A DNA stretch of 49,945 nucleotides, from the NCBI RefSeq assembly GCF_022378335.1, contig NZ_JAIQCI010000021.1:1-49945 (forward strand). The letters are read 5' to 3'. Of the stretch, positions 26,707 to 37,117 are shown piece by piece. The translations under genes were made by a program, and so were the position numbers. Origin of the DNA: Croceicoccus hydrothermalis. Its GTDB lineage: Bacteria > Pseudomonadota > Alphaproteobacteria > Sphingomonadales > Sphingomonadaceae. Every line of letters begins with the position of its first letter. Positions within the stretch are counted from its first letter, which is position 1. A model generated the notes under the pieces. It did not search any database and had not been told where the DNA came from. It saw only the letters and a program-made list of their open reading frames with translations.

Positions 26707-27702
26707 TTAGCGCAAACGCTGGGCAACCAGCGATTTCAGGTCCGCTTCGGGCCGCGCGCCATAGTGGGCGATGATCTCGGCCGCCGCAACGGCCCCCATG
26801 GTCAGGCACTCGGCAAGCGCGCGCCCCTTTACATGGCCGGCGAGGAATCCGGCGGCGAAGCTGTCGCCGGCACCTGTCGTATCGACGATTTTCTGCACCG
26901 GCTCGGCCTTCACCTCGGCGCGCTCGTCGCCGGCAACCGCCACCGCGCCCTGTTCGCCGCGCGTCACGACCAGCACCGGCAATTTCGGTGCGAGCGCGTC
27001 GATCGCCGCCTCGCATGTCTCCACCCCGGTCAGCGCCATCGCCTCGCCTTCATTGGCGAACAGGATGTCGATCGCGCCGCCGTCGATCAACGCACGAAAA
27101 TCGTCGCCATGCCGGTCGAGCAGAAACGCATCGGACAGGGTAAAGGCGATCTTGCGGCCCGCATCGCGCGCAGCCTGCATCGCATCGCGCATGGCGGCGC
27201 GCGGCGTGTCCGGATCCCACAGATACCCTTCGAGATAGAGCACCGCCGCATCCGCGATCAGCGTGCCGTCCACGACCTTCGCGGTCAATTCCTGCGACGC
27301 GCCGAGGAACGTGTTCATCGTGCGTTGCCCGTCGGAAGTGACGTGGACGAGACAGCGCGCGGTCGGCACGTCGCCTGTATGCACGGCGGTGTCGAAATGA
27401 ATGCCGGCTGCGCGAATGTCATGCGCGAACACATGGCCGAGCTGATCGTCGGCGACCTGTCCGATAAAGGCGCATTTCGCGCCGAGCGCGGCGAGCCCGG
27501 CGCAGGTGTTCGCCGCCGAACCACCGGAAATCTCGCGTCCCGGGCCCATCGCATCGTAAAGCGTTTCGGCCCGTGCCGTATCGACGAGCGCCATCGCCCC
27601 CTTGTCGAGGCCATGTTCGGCGAGAAAGGCGTCGTCACACGGGGCGATCACGTCGACGATGGCGTTGCCGATGGCGAGAACGTCGAATTTGGGTGCGGTC
27701 AT
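26707..27702 (-). CDS. PfkB-family adenosine kinase
   Basis: This 331-residue kinase has the PfkB fold: NAIVDVIA at the start, GGSAANTCAGLAALGAKC near residue 60 and the C-terminal signature VDTTGAGDSFAAGFLAG near residue 289 with the catalytic Asp in GAGD. The pattern SGGSAANT and overall resemblance fit adenosine kinase, which phosphorylates adenosine to AMP in purine salvage; another nucleoside or sugar specificity remains possible. It converges with purD, and the next gene upstream (EI24) diverges. Length is typical. Confidence 0.88.
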   Translation of the reverse strand: MTAPKFDVLAIGNAIVDVIAPCDDAFLAEHGLDKGAMALVDTARAETLYDAMGPGREISGGSAANTCAGLAALGAKCAFIGQVADDQLGHVFAHDIRAAGIHFDTAVHTGDVPTARCLVHVTSDGQRTMNTFLGASQELTAKVVDGTLIADAAVLYLEGYLWDPDTPRAAMRDAMQAARDAGRKIAFTLSDAFLLDRHGDDFRALIDGGAIDILFANEGEAMALTGVETCEAAIDALAPKLPVLVVTRGEQGAVAVAGDERAEVKAEPVQKIVDTTGAGDSFAAGFLAGHVKGRALAECLTMGAVAAAEIIAHYGARPEADLKSLVAQRLR

Positions 27703-27796
27703 CAGGTTACTCGTCTTGCTGCATATTGCGGATGATCGCGGTGGTTAGGGAAGCGCGCCGTTGACAGCAAGCGTGTCGCGGCCCCTATCGTGGCGC

Positions 27797-28498
27797 ATGT
27801 CCATCGCCCGATCCGCGCCCGTATCGATTCCCACCGCGTTCGCGCTGGCCTTCGGGCAATTGACGCAAAGGCGCGTTCTGCTCCTGCTGCTCAAATGTAT
27901 TGCATTGGCGCTGGTGTTGAGCGTGGCGGTGGCGGCGGGGTTTTCCGCGGCCTTGCTCTGGGGCGTGGCGGCGGTTGTCGGTGATGCCTGGGTGGAGGGC
28001 GGTGCGGGCACGGCGCTGCGCGTGGTGGCGACCGTGCTCGGCGTGTGGCTTGCGTGGCGGGTCGTGGCGATGGCGGTGGTGCAATTTTATGCCGACGATG
28101 TGGTCGCGGCGGTGGAGGCGCGCCATTATCCCGCGCTCCGCCCGCGCGAAGTTCCCTTGCGCGAACAGGCGGTGCAGGCCGGGCGGGGCGCGATGCGTGC
28201 GTTGATCGCCAATCTCGTCGCGCTGCCTTTCGCGCTGGCCCTGCTGTTTACAGGGGTGGGGACGGCCATCGTGTTCGCTGTGGTCAATGCATGGCTGCTG
28301 GGGCGCGAATTGCGCGACATGGTCTGGCTGCGACACGCGGTCGATCTTACGGATGCGCCGCTTGGGCCGCTTAGCCGTTTCCTGCTCGGCTTCGCGGTGG
28401 TAGGGCTGCTCGCCGTGCCGTTCGTCAATCTGCTCGCACCGTTCGTGGGCGCGGCGGCGGCAACCCATATGGTGCACCGCGCCGCCGCGCGCCATTGA
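27797..28498 (+). CDS. EI24 domain membrane protein (CysZ-like)
   Basis: From ATG 27797 the product is 233 residues with four clear hydrophobic segments: LLLLLKCIALALVLSVAVAA, a stretch near residue 90 (VVATVLGVWLAWRVV), LIANLVALPFALALLF and FLLGFAVVGLLAVPFV. It fits the EI24/CysZ-like family; CysZ is a sulfate permease, but most members have unknown cargo. The motif WLLGRELRDM before the last segment is a family feature. A GTG start at 27761 gives an N terminus unlike the family. A lipoprotein gene follows by 16 bases and is probably co-transcribed. Confidence 0.8.
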   Translation: MSIARSAPVSIPTAFALAFGQLTQRRVLLLLLKCIALALVLSVAVAAGFSAALLWGVAAVVGDAWVEGGAGTALRVVATVLGVWLAWRVVAMAVVQFYADDVVAAVEARHYPALRPREVPLREQAVQAGRGAMRALIANLVALPFALALLFTGVGTAIVFAVVNAWLLGRELRDMVWLRHAVDLTDAPLGPLSRFLLGFAVVGLLAVPFVNLLAPFVGAAAATHMVHRAAARH

Positions 28499-28514
28499 TA
28501 CTGGATATAGCCGA

Positions 28515-28937
28515 ATGCTAAAGAATAGTGCTGCCGCCGTGGTGCTCGTCACCTTGCTCGCCGCATGCGCCGTGCCCGCGTCGCAGGCGCCTGTGGGACG
28601 CCGCGCCGGGGCGCCTTCATCCACGCCGCTGCCGCAACGTCCCGATGTGCCGACATCGACCGCATTTCGCGCGCCGCGGGTGATGAACCTGCCGGGGCTG
28701 GAAGGGGTGATCGGCGCCGATGCCGGGCGGCTGGTGCAGCAATTCGGCACGCCGCGGCTCGACGTATGGGAGGATGACGCGCGCAAGCTGCAATTCGCGG
28801 GCAGTGCGTGCACGCTCGACATCTATCTCTATCCGGCGGCACCGCGGGCGCAGGAACGCGCCACCTATGTCGATGCCCGGCGCAGCGACGGGCGCGAGGT
28901 GGATCGGGCCGCCTGCGTGCGCGCACTGCGCCGGTAA
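28515..28937 (+). CDS. Small predicted lipoprotein
   Basis: This 140-residue product begins with a lipoprotein signal (NSAAAVVLVTLLAAC; lipobox LAAC at residue 18). The mature part has a Pro/Ala-rich linker of about 35 residues and a compact domain with the motifs LEGVIGADAGRLVQQFGTPRLD and LDIYLYP; two cysteines (SACTLDI and RAACVRA) could pair. It resembles unnamed sphingomonad lipoproteins; no function is known. It follows the EI24 gene by 16 bases and converges with sufA, 7 bases away. Confidence 0.7.
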   Translation: MLKNSAAAVVLVTLLAACAVPASQAPVGRRAGAPSSTPLPQRPDVPTSTAFRAPRVMNLPGLEGVIGADAGRLVQQFGTPRLDVWEDDARKLQFAGSACTLDIYLYPAAPRAQERATYVDARRSDGREVDRAACVRALRR

Positions 28938-28944
28938 GTCCGGC

Positions 28945-29313
28945 TCAGACGGTAAAGCTTTCCCCGCATCCGCACGCGCCGGTTGCATTCGGATTGTCGA
29001 AGGTAAAGCCGGCCTGAAAATCGTCTTCCTTCCAGTCCATTACGCTCCCGACGAGGTAGAGGACGCTCGCCCCATCTATCCAGAACGTGCCACCCGGCGT
29101 TTCGATGCGCTCGTCCATGGCGGCTTCCTCGGTCACGTAATCGACCGAGTAGGCGAGCCCCGAACACCCGCGCCGCGGCGTCGACAGCTTGACCCCGATG
29201 GCATCGCCGGGCGCGCGCGCCATCAGGTCGGCGATGCGCTGCTCCGCCGCAGGGGTCAGCGTGACGGCGGCGGGCCGTTCGCGTGCCGGGGCGCGTGTCT
29301 TCGTATCGGTCAT
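28945..29313 (-). CDS. sufA: SUF iron-sulfur assembly protein, HesB/IscA family
   Basis: This 122-residue A-type carrier has the three conserved cysteines: GCSGLAY near residue 50 and GACGCGESF near the C terminus. It accepts Fe-S clusters assembled on SufBCD and passes them to target proteins. Its ATG overlaps the stop of the DUF59 gene as ATGA, and it is the last gene of the suf operon, converging with the lipoprotein gene. The N-terminal 18 residues (Thr/Arg/Ala-rich) are a variable extension. The longer frame upstream has no family features. Confidence 0.93.
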   Translation of the reverse strand: MTDTKTRAPARERPAAVTLTPAAEQRIADLMARAPGDAIGVKLSTPRRGCSGLAYSVDYVTEEAAMDERIETPGGTFWIDGASVLYLVGSVMDWKEDDFQAGFTFDNPNATGACGCGESFTV

Positions 29314-29825
29314 CACAGCATCCCCAGTTCGAGTTTCGCTTCGTCGCTCATCTTGCCCGGATCCCACGGCGGATCCCAGACGAGATTGACCTCCGCATCG
29401 CCGACACCGGGCACGGCACCCACGCGCAATTCGACCTCGCCCGGCATGGATTCGGCGACCGGGCAATGCGGCGTCGTCAATGTCATCTGCACCGTGGCGT
29501 GGCCGCCCTCTGTCACCTCCACGCCGTAGATCAGGCCCAGATCGTAGATATTCACCGGGATTTCAGGATCGTATATTTCCTTGAGCGCGGCGATGATCGC
29601 CTCGTACAATTCGCCGCCGGGTTCGCCGCTGCCTTGCGCCCGCGGCTTTTCCTTCAGGAAACCTTCGAGGTAATCCTTTTTCCGGCCCAGCTTCTGCGCA
29701 TCGGTTTCGGGCGCGTCGTCGTCGGTCACGTCCTGCACCCGGGCGCGGGGCGGGGGGGCGACATCGCCCACGGTTTCATTGGGCGGGGGCGCGATGATGC
29801 GGTCGTTGTTGTCGGTGTCGTTCAT
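29313..29825 (-). CDS. sufT: SUF system assembly protein SufT-like (DUF59)
   Basis: This 170-residue protein has a low-complexity, acidic and proline-rich N-terminal 60 residues followed by a DUF59/MIP18 domain: ALKEIYDPEIPVNIYDLGLIY near residue 80, with TLTTPHCPVAESMPGEVE containing the conserved cysteine near residue 118. Such proteins assist late steps of Fe-S maturation. The stop overlaps sufA and the start overlaps sufS, both as ATGA, so expression is tightly coupled. The domain matches the SUF-linked branch rather than PaaD of phenylacetate degradation, as the neighbours show. Confidence 0.9.
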   Translation of the reverse strand: MNDTDNNDRIIAPPPNETVGDVAPPPRARVQDVTDDDAPETDAQKLGRKKDYLEGFLKEKPRAQGSGEPGGELYEAIIAALKEIYDPEIPVNIYDLGLIYGVEVTEGGHATVQMTLTTPHCPVAESMPGEVELRVGAVPGVGDAEVNLVWDPPWDPGKMSDEAKLELGML

Positions 29826-31039
29826 CAGCCGAAAATCCTCTGCGTGCGTTCGATGCCGCGGACAAGCGCGGCGATGTCGGCCTCGTCGCTGTACAGGCCG
29901 AAACTGGCGCGGGCCGTCGCGGCCACGCCAAGGTGATCCATCAATGGCTGCGCACAATGGTGCCCGGCGCGGATCGCGACATTCTCTTCATCCAATATGG
30001 TGCCCAGATCGTGGGGGTGAATACCCGCGAGCTCGAAACTGACGATGCCGGCGCTGTCCTCCGGCCCGAACAGGCGGAGGGAATTGATGCGGCTCATCTC
30101 CGCTCGCGCCTTCGCCACCATCATGTCCTCGTGTCGGGCGATCACGTCGCGGCCGATATTCTCGACATAATCGATCGCGGCGGTAAGGGCGATGGCCTCG
30201 GTAATGGCTGGCGTGCCCGCCTCGAATCGCTGCGGCGCGTTGGCCCAGGTGGTCTTGTCGAAACTCACGCGGTCGATCATTGCGCCGCCGCCCTGCCACG
30301 GTGGCATGGCGGACAGGATTTCGCCCCGCGCCCACAAGGCGCCGATGCCCGTGGGGCCGTAAAGCTTGTGCCCCGAAAACACGTAGAAATCGCAATCCAG
30401 CGCGGCGACATCGACCGCCATGCGCGGCGCCGACTGACACCCGTCGAGCAGCAGCTTCGCCCCGACGCCATGCGCCAGATCGGCGGCGCGTTTCGCGTCG
30501 AGCTTCGAGCCGAGCACGTTCGATACATGAGCGAATGCGACAAGCTTGTGCCGTTCGTCCAACATCTTCGCCGCGGCGTCGAGGTCGATGGCCCCATCTT
30601 CGGTCAACGGACACACGTCGATTTCCACGCCGACCCGTTCGCGCAGCATCTGCCAAGGCACGATATTGGAATGGTGTTCGAGCGTGGAAAGCAGGATGCG
30701 ATCCCCGGTCTTCAGATTGGCGAGGCCCCATGTCTGCGCGACGAGATTGATCGCCTCGGTCGCGCCGCGAGTGAAGACGATCTCGTCCTCGTGCCCGCCG
30801 GTGAATTCGGCGACCCGCCGCCGCGCGGTTTCATAGCCCAGCGTCATGTTCGCGCTGCGCCCGTATACGCCGCGATGGACGGTGGCATAATCGCGGCCCA
30901 GTGCGTTCGCCATCGCGTCGATCACCACCTGCGGCTTCTGCGACGTGGCGGCGGTGTCCAGATAATGCCAGGGATCGCCCGCCTCGGTAACGAGACCGGG
31001 GAAATCGCCCTTGCGGCTCATGATCGCGGTATCGCTCAT
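29825..31039 (-). CDS. sufS: Cysteine desulfurase SufS
   Basis: This 404-residue PLP enzyme takes sulfur from cysteine for SufBCD. Motifs seen are YLDTAATSQKP near residue 25, LEHHSN near residue 123, FVFSGHKLYGPTG-like sequence (FYVFSGHKLYGPTGIG) with the PLP lysine near residue 225, and AIRAGHHCAQPLM with the catalytic Cys near residue 362. The N terminus is MSDTAIMSRKGDFPGL; the ATG at 31039 overlaps the sufD stop as ATGA. Length and the RAGxHC motif favour group II (SufS) over IscS. It is the fifth structural gene of the operon. Confidence 0.96.
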   Translation of the reverse strand: MSDTAIMSRKGDFPGLVTEAGDPWHYLDTAATSQKPQVVIDAMANALGRDYATVHRGVYGRSANMTLGYETARRRVAEFTGGHEDEIVFTRGATEAINLVAQTWGLANLKTGDRILLSTLEHHSNIVPWQMLRERVGVEIDVCPLTEDGAIDLDAAAKMLDERHKLVAFAHVSNVLGSKLDAKRAADLAHGVGAKLLLDGCQSAPRMAVDVAALDCDFYVFSGHKLYGPTGIGALWARGEILSAMPPWQGGGAMIDRVSFDKTTWANAPQRFEAGTPAITEAIALTAAIDYVENIGRDVIARHEDMMVAKARAEMSRINSLRLFGPEDSAGIVSFELAGIHPHDLGTILDEENVAIRAGHHCAQPLMDHLGVAATARASFGLYSDEADIAALVRGIERTQRIFG

Positions 31040-31803
31040 AACTTGCGGTCCAGCACGGCGAGCGCCTTTTCCAGCAATTCCTCCTGCTGCGCCTCGTCCT
31101 CCAGGGCGAGAAACGCATCGGCGACGAATGCGCGAATCTGCAACTTGCGCGCCAGTTCGGGGGGAAGTCCGCGCGCCGCCATGTAGAATGCGGCGGTCTG
31201 ATCGAGCGCGCCAATCGCTGCGCCATGCGCGCATTTCACATCGTCGGCATAAATCTCGAGCTGCGGCTTCGCATTGGCGGAGGCCCCTTTTTCGAGGAGA
31301 ATCGCCTTGAAATCCTGTGCCGCGTCGGTTTTCTGCGCCTCTTTCACCACGTCGATCCGGCCGAGGAAATTGCCGACGGCCTTGCCCCAATGGACCGCGC
31401 GCACGACCTGATTGCTGGTCGCGTCCGGTTCGTCATGGGCGATGCGGGTGACGAATTCGCGCGTGGCATCGCCGCCGCCGATGGTGACGCCGCCGAATTC
31501 GAAATGCGCACCCTTCGCGCAGCGCACGACGACCTCCATCCGCGAATAGGGCGCGCCGGTGTTCACGGCAAAGATCGACGCCGTGCCGCCCGCGCCGATA
31601 TTGACGCGCAAACGCGTGAGATCGGGCGCGCCATCGGCATCGAGAACGAAGGTTTCGCACACGCTTTCGCCCGCCGGCACGACGATGTCGCGCCAATTGT
31701 CGAACGTGTCCTTGCTCATCCCCTTCAACGTGTCGAGCGCGCCATAGCGCCACTCCTCGTCACGCCGGGTCGGCAGGTGATCCATGACGATGTCTTCTGC
31801 CAT
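31036..31803 (-). CDS. sufD: Fe-S cluster scaffold protein SufD
   Basis: This 255-residue SufBD-fold protein is shorter than the typical 400-430 residues of SufD, lacking much of the usual N-terminal region. It starts with the family-like HLPTRRDEEWRYGAL, then the beta-helix core, and ends with NAKPQLEIYADDVKCAHGAAIGALDQTAAFYMAARGL-type sequence (key residues: Cys and His in VKCAHG near residue 190). SufD partners SufB and the ATPase SufC. The start touches the sufC stop and its stop overlaps the sufS start. The compact size is common in alphaproteobacteria, but the lost N terminus is worth noting. Confidence 0.9.
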   Translation of the reverse strand: MAEDIVMDHLPTRRDEEWRYGALDTLKGMSKDTFDNWRDIVVPAGESVCETFVLDADGAPDLTRLRVNIGAGGTASIFAVNTGAPYSRMEVVVRCAKGAHFEFGGVTIGGGDATREFVTRIAHDEPDATSNQVVRAVHWGKAVGNFLGRIDVVKEAQKTDAAQDFKAILLEKGASANAKPQLEIYADDVKCAHGAAIGALDQTAAFYMAARGLPPELARKLQIRAFVADAFLALEDEAQQEELLEKALAVLDRKL

Positions 31804-32546
31804 TACGCGGCCACCGCTTCGTAGCCTTCGTTTTCCAGCTGCGCCGCGAGTTCCGGCCCGCCGGTCTTCACGATGGCCCCCTTGGCCAGAACGTGGACGA
31901 AATCCGGCTTCACGTAATCGAGCAGGCGTTGGTAATGGGTGATGAGCAGTACGCCCTTGCCGCTTTCGCGCATGATCGCGTTGATCCCGTCGCCCACCAC
32001 GCGCAGTGCGTCGATGTCGAGCCCGGAATCGGTTTCGTCCAGCACGGCGAATTTCGGGTCGAGAATGCCCATCTGCACCATCTCGGCGCGCTTCTTCTCG
32101 CCGCCGGAAAAGCCGACGTTCACCGCCCGCTTCATCATCTCCATGTCCATTTTCAGGAGGCCGGCCTTTTCCTTCGCCAGCTTCAGGAATTCGCCGCCCG
32201 ACAACGGATTCTGCCCACGCGCCTTGCGCTGCGCATTGGCCGCCTCGCGCAGGAATTGCACGTTGGAGACGCCGGGAATCTCGACCGGATATTGAAAGCC
32301 GAGGAACAGCCCCGCCGCCGCGCGTTCATGCGGTTCGAGATCGAGCAGGTCCTGCCCGTCGAAGGTCACCGACCCGCCCGTCACCTCATATCCCGGACGT
32401 CCGCCCAAGACATAGGAGAGCGTCGACTTGCCCGCGCCATTGGGGCCCATGATCGCGTGGATCTCGCCCGCGCCGATGTCGAGGCTCAGCCCCTTGAGGA
32501 TTTCGGTTCCGCCGACTTCGGCGCGAAGGTTTTCGATTTTCAGCAT
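31803..32546 (-). CDS. sufC: Fe-S cluster assembly ATPase SufC
   Basis: This 247-residue ABC-type ATPase energises the SufBCD scaffold. Walker A is GPNGAGKST near residue 35, the signature region is NVGFSGGEKKRAEMVQMG near residue 140 and Walker B is FAVLDETDSGLDIDAL near residue 165. The ATG at 32546 gives the family N terminus MLKIENL. A TTG at 32564 overlaps the preceding DUF559 stop as TTGA and could be an alternative, coupled start. Length is typical. Confidence 0.96.
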   Translation of the reverse strand: MLKIENLRAEVGGTEILKGLSLDIGAGEIHAIMGPNGAGKSTLSYVLGGRPGYEVTGGSVTFDGQDLLDLEPHERAAAGLFLGFQYPVEIPGVSNVQFLREAANAQRKARGQNPLSGGEFLKLAKEKAGLLKMDMEMMKRAVNVGFSGGEKKRAEMVQMGILDPKFAVLDETDSGLDIDALRVVGDGINAIMRESGKGVLLITHYQRLLDYVKPDFVHVLAKGAIVKTGGPELAAQLENEGYEAVAA

Positions 32547-32560
32547 GGTGTTCGTCTTTC

Positions 32561-33105
32561 TCAACGTCGGTCGGTCGCGCCGGTGCGGTAAGGGTCGCGG
32601 TCATTGGGGCGCGCACGGTGGTCGGAGCGGGCGCGCGCGATGGTGGAACGCGGCTTCGTACGCCGTGCGCGCCAGCGTTCCTTCATCGCGGCGAGGATTT
32701 CGGCCAGCACCGCGTCGATATCCTCGGCAATGGCATCTTCGGAAAAGCGCATGAGGTGAATGCCCACCTCTTCCAGCGATTTGTCGCGACGGCGCGCGAT
32801 TGCGGAGGTGCCATCGGCCTCGCTCTCCACCTGAATCGCGAGGCCGAGCGGCTGACACGCGAAATCGACGATGGCCGACCCGATCACGACCTGCCGGCGA
32901 AAGCGATATTTGCCAAGATCCGCCTTTACGAAGCGTTCCCACAACGCGGTTTGCGCCTCGGTCGGGTGGCGGCGCAATTCGCGCGCCCGGTCGTGCAACG
33001 TGTCGAGCCGCGTTTCCGAAATGGCCCAGCCGCGCCCCTTGCGGTTGAGCGTGGGCGCCGCGTCGTCGTCGCCGCGGTCGCGGATCTGAAGTGTCTTGCG
33101 CTCCG

Positions 33106-33109
<4 letters not shown>
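32561..33109 (-). CDS. DUF559 endonuclease-like protein inside the suf operon
   Basis: This 182-residue protein has the DUF559 (Vsr-related) fold: [20 protein letters not shown] near residue 40, [18 protein letters not shown] near residue 70 and [17 protein letters not shown] near residue 106. In typical members the strand after VDFAC reads about IEVDGxxH and supplies catalytic residues; here it reads AIQVESEAD, so the Glu is a Gln and the DG-x-x-H part is missing, suggesting a changed or lost nuclease activity. The C-terminal 40 residues are Arg-rich. It starts with GTG overlapping the sufB stop as GTGA and sits between sufB and sufC, so it is expressed with the operon. Its role there is unknown. 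Confidence 0.8.
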
Positions 33110-34619
<1,510 letters not shown>

Positions 34620-34623
<4 letters not shown>

Positions 34624-35033
34624 GCCGCCACTTCCTCCTGCGCGAGTTGCGCCAATGTGATCTGTTCCAGTGCGCCGCGAATGGCGCGATTGACCTGCGG
34701 CCAGTGGGGGCGAGCGCCGCATGTGCCCTCGATCGCGCAATCGCCCGTATCGGTGGCGCATGTGGTCATCGCGATCGGCCCCTCGATCGCCTCCACGATG
34801 TCGGCAAGCGTAATCGCCGCCGCCGGGCGGGCGAGCCGGAACCCGCCGCCCGATCCCCGCACGGAATTGAGCAGGCCCGCCTGTCCCAGACGGCTGACGA
34901 GCTTTTGCACCGTGGGGGCGGGCAGGCCGGTTTCCGCCGCGATTTCCGCCGCATTGGTGCGCGTGCCCCCGCAATGCAGCGCGGCGGCGCGCATCGCCAC
35001 GACGGCGTAATCTGCCATGCTGGAAAGCCGCAT
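34620..35033 (-). CDS. Rrf2-family regulator of the suf operon
   Basis: This 137-residue Rrf2 protein has a winged helix-turn-helix at the start ([18 protein letters not shown], then [20 protein letters not shown] near residue 45) and three cysteines in [17 protein letters not shown] near residue 95-112, spaced as in cluster-binding Rrf2 regulators. It probably senses Fe-S status and controls the operon, as in SUF-type Rrf2 regulators (TIGR family of SUF regulators). The ATG at 35033 gives the family N terminus, and the stop overlaps sufB. An upstream frame extension to 35102 overlaps the inverted repeat and is not supported. Confidence 0.9.
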
Positions 35034-35069
35034 ATCCTGCCTTCGGTCGTTCGCGTGCCATATCGCTCC

Positions 35070-35100
35070 GCCTAATCGGAGCGATTCGTTCCGATTAGGC
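35070..35100. promoter_or_regulatory. 31-bp inverted repeat, candidate operator of the suf operon
   Basis: GCCTAATCGGA (35070-35080) and TCCGATTAGGC (35090-35100) are perfect 11-bp inverted arms around a 9-base spacer. Arm centres are 20 bases, about two DNA turns, apart, which suits a dimeric regulator. It lies 37 bases before the Rrf2 gene. No T-tract follows, so a terminator is less likely. Confidence 0.65.
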
Positions 35101-35180
35101 ATTTGGGAGCGGCAGGGTCACAAATCAACCATAGACCGACAGATGCGAGCGGTTCTTAACTGGCGGAATCGCGCGGGTTG

Positions 35181-36989
35181 TCAGGCGCCCTGCTGCGCCG
35201 CGATCCACGCATCGACGTTTTCCTCCATAACCGAGAGGGGAACCGGCCCGCTCGCCAGAATGGCATCGTGAAACCCGCGCCAGTCGAACCGGTCGCCGAG
35301 CGCGGCCTGCGCCCGGTCGCGCACCTCCATGATCTTGAGCTTGCCGATCATGTAGGCCGTCGCCTGTCCCGGATAGACGATGTAGCGTTCGATCGCCTTT
35401 TCGATATCGCCTTCGGGATTGGGCGTGTTTTCGCTCAGATAGGCGATGGCTTCCTCCCGGCTCCATCGTTTGGAATGGATGCCGGTGTCCACCACGAGCC
35501 GCGCCGCGCGCCACAATTCCATGCCGAGCCGCCCGAAATCGGAATAGGGATCCTGGTAAAATCCCATGTCCTTGCCCAGCTCCTCGGAATAAAGGCCCCA
35601 CCCCTCGGTATAGGCGGTGAAGCGGCCGAACCGGCGAAATGCGGGCAGATCGTCGAGCCCTGTCTGAATCGACAATTGCAGGTGATGACCGGGCAACCCT
35701 TCGTGATAGGCAAGCGCCTCCAGCTCGTTCTTGCTCATGTCCTGAAGGCGGTAGAGGTTCACGTAATAGGTGCCGGGGCGCGACCCGTCGGGCGCGGGGC
35801 TGGAATAGAACGCCTTGCCCGCCGATTGTTCGCGAAACGCCTCCACCGGCTTCACCACCAGCGGATCGGTGGGCAGCATGCCGAAATATTGCGGCAGGGC
35901 GGCCTCCATCCGGTCGAGCTTCTGCGACACGTCGGCGAGGTAAGCCTCGCGCGTGTCATAATAGAACCGCGGGTCGGTGCGGGTGAATTCGAAGAATTCC
36001 CGCAGATCGCCTTCGAAGCCCACCTCGTCCATGATGGCGCGCATCTCGTCATGGATGCGGTCGACCTCGCGCAGACCGATATTGTGGATCTGCTCCGCCG
36101 TGAGGTCGGTGGTGGTATAATCCTTCAGCCGGGCGGCGTAATATTCGTCGCCTTGCGGAAAGCGCCAGACGCCGTCATCGGTGCCGGCCATGGCCATCTG
36201 CCGCTCCATCTCGGTGCGCAGGCGGCGATAGGACGGCGCCGCGCTGTCACGCCATGCGGCGATGGCGGCCGCGTTCAATTCCGCCTCCCGCGTGGACGAA
36301 AGGTCGAGCGCGGCGACTTTCTCGCGGAAATCCTCGATAATCGCCTGATCGCTGTAATCGCTTCCGGTTTCGAGGAGGTTGTCGATGTCGGAAATGACAT
36401 AGGGATAGACCCAGCGCGGCGGCATGATCCCGTCCTGCGCACGCGCTGCGGACCGCGCGATCAGCGTGTCCATGACCGGGCCGATGCCCTCGATGCGGGA
36501 GATATAGGCGAGGGCGTGATCCTCGTTCTCCACGACATGCTGATTGATGAGAAACGCGGGAAAGCTGCTCTGCGCCCCGTTCATCTGGTCGAAGATATAG
36601 CCATAGTCGCGATAGGGGAAAAGCGCGGCGGAATTGCGCGCCTGAATCGCGAACAATTCGTAGGACAGCGCGTCCTCCGCGCTCAGATCGGCGGGGTCGT
36701 AATTCGCTTCGATCCGCTGCGCCGTTTGTTGGAGGAGGCGTTCATCGGCAATTTCTGCCGCCTCGGTGCCGGGGCTCCATTCGCCATAGCTTTCGTCGCG
36801 AATGCCGCGATAGGTGCGCGATTCGGGCGACAGGGCGAGCTGCGCTTCGTCGAAGGCTTCGAACTCGGCGTTGAGCGCGGCGCCCCGCTCGTTCTGCGCC
36901 ACGGGATAGGTGGGCACCTCCGGGGTTTCGACCGTGGCGCAACCGGCCAGCGAGACACCGGCCAGCAACATCGTGATAAGGGCTTTCAT
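35181..36989 (-). CDS. DUF885 family lipoprotein, probable metallopeptidase
   Basis: This 602-residue protein has a lipoprotein signal (MLLAGVSLAGC; lipobox LAGC at residue 17) and the DUF885 catalytic sequence ALAYHEGLPGHHLQ near residue 430, where His and Glu residues bind zinc. A conserved tail includes YPGQATAYMIGKLKI near residue 550. Family members are related to gluzincin peptidases; substrates are uncertain. The ATG at 36989 has GGAG about nine bases upstream. The gene is transcribed away from pyrD and ends 80 bases before the inverted repeat upstream of the suf regulator. Confidence 0.85.
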   Translation of the reverse strand: MKALITMLLAGVSLAGCATVETPEVPTYPVAQNERGAALNAEFEAFDEAQLALSPESRTYRGIRDESYGEWSPGTEAAEIADERLLQQTAQRIEANYDPADLSAEDALSYELFAIQARNSAALFPYRDYGYIFDQMNGAQSSFPAFLINQHVVENEDHALAYISRIEGIGPVMDTLIARSAARAQDGIMPPRWVYPYVISDIDNLLETGSDYSDQAIIEDFREKVAALDLSSTREAELNAAAIAAWRDSAAPSYRRLRTEMERQMAMAGTDDGVWRFPQGDEYYAARLKDYTTTDLTAEQIHNIGLREVDRIHDEMRAIMDEVGFEGDLREFFEFTRTDPRFYYDTREAYLADVSQKLDRMEAALPQYFGMLPTDPLVVKPVEAFREQSAGKAFYSSPAPDGSRPGTYYVNLYRLQDMSKNELEALAYHEGLPGHHLQLSIQTGLDDLPAFRRFGRFTAYTEGWGLYSEELGKDMGFYQDPYSDFGRLGMELWRAARLVVDTGIHSKRWSREEAIAYLSENTPNPEGDIEKAIERYIVYPGQATAYMIGKLKIMEVRDRAQAALGDRFDWRGFHDAILASGPVPLSVMEENVDAWIAAQQGA

Positions 36990-37117
36990 CTGTCGTTCTC
37001 CGGAGGATAGAAAATGGCGTCGCGCCCTTGTGTCGCAAATGTAACGATAAGGCCAGCCGCCGCCATCCGGCATAGCCATATCGACAGCCGCGCATCGGTT
37101 GCATAGAGGCTGGTGCC

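Noticed and set aside
29933..31186. Plus-strand frame of 417 codons opposite sufS
   Set aside because: Antisense shadow; sufS has full PLP and catalytic-cysteine motifs.
35178..37010. Long plus-strand open frame (610 codons) opposite the DUF885 gene
   Set aside because: Antisense shadow; composition is Arg/His/Gly/Val-rich with no recognisable fold, while DUF885 motifs are intact on the other strand.
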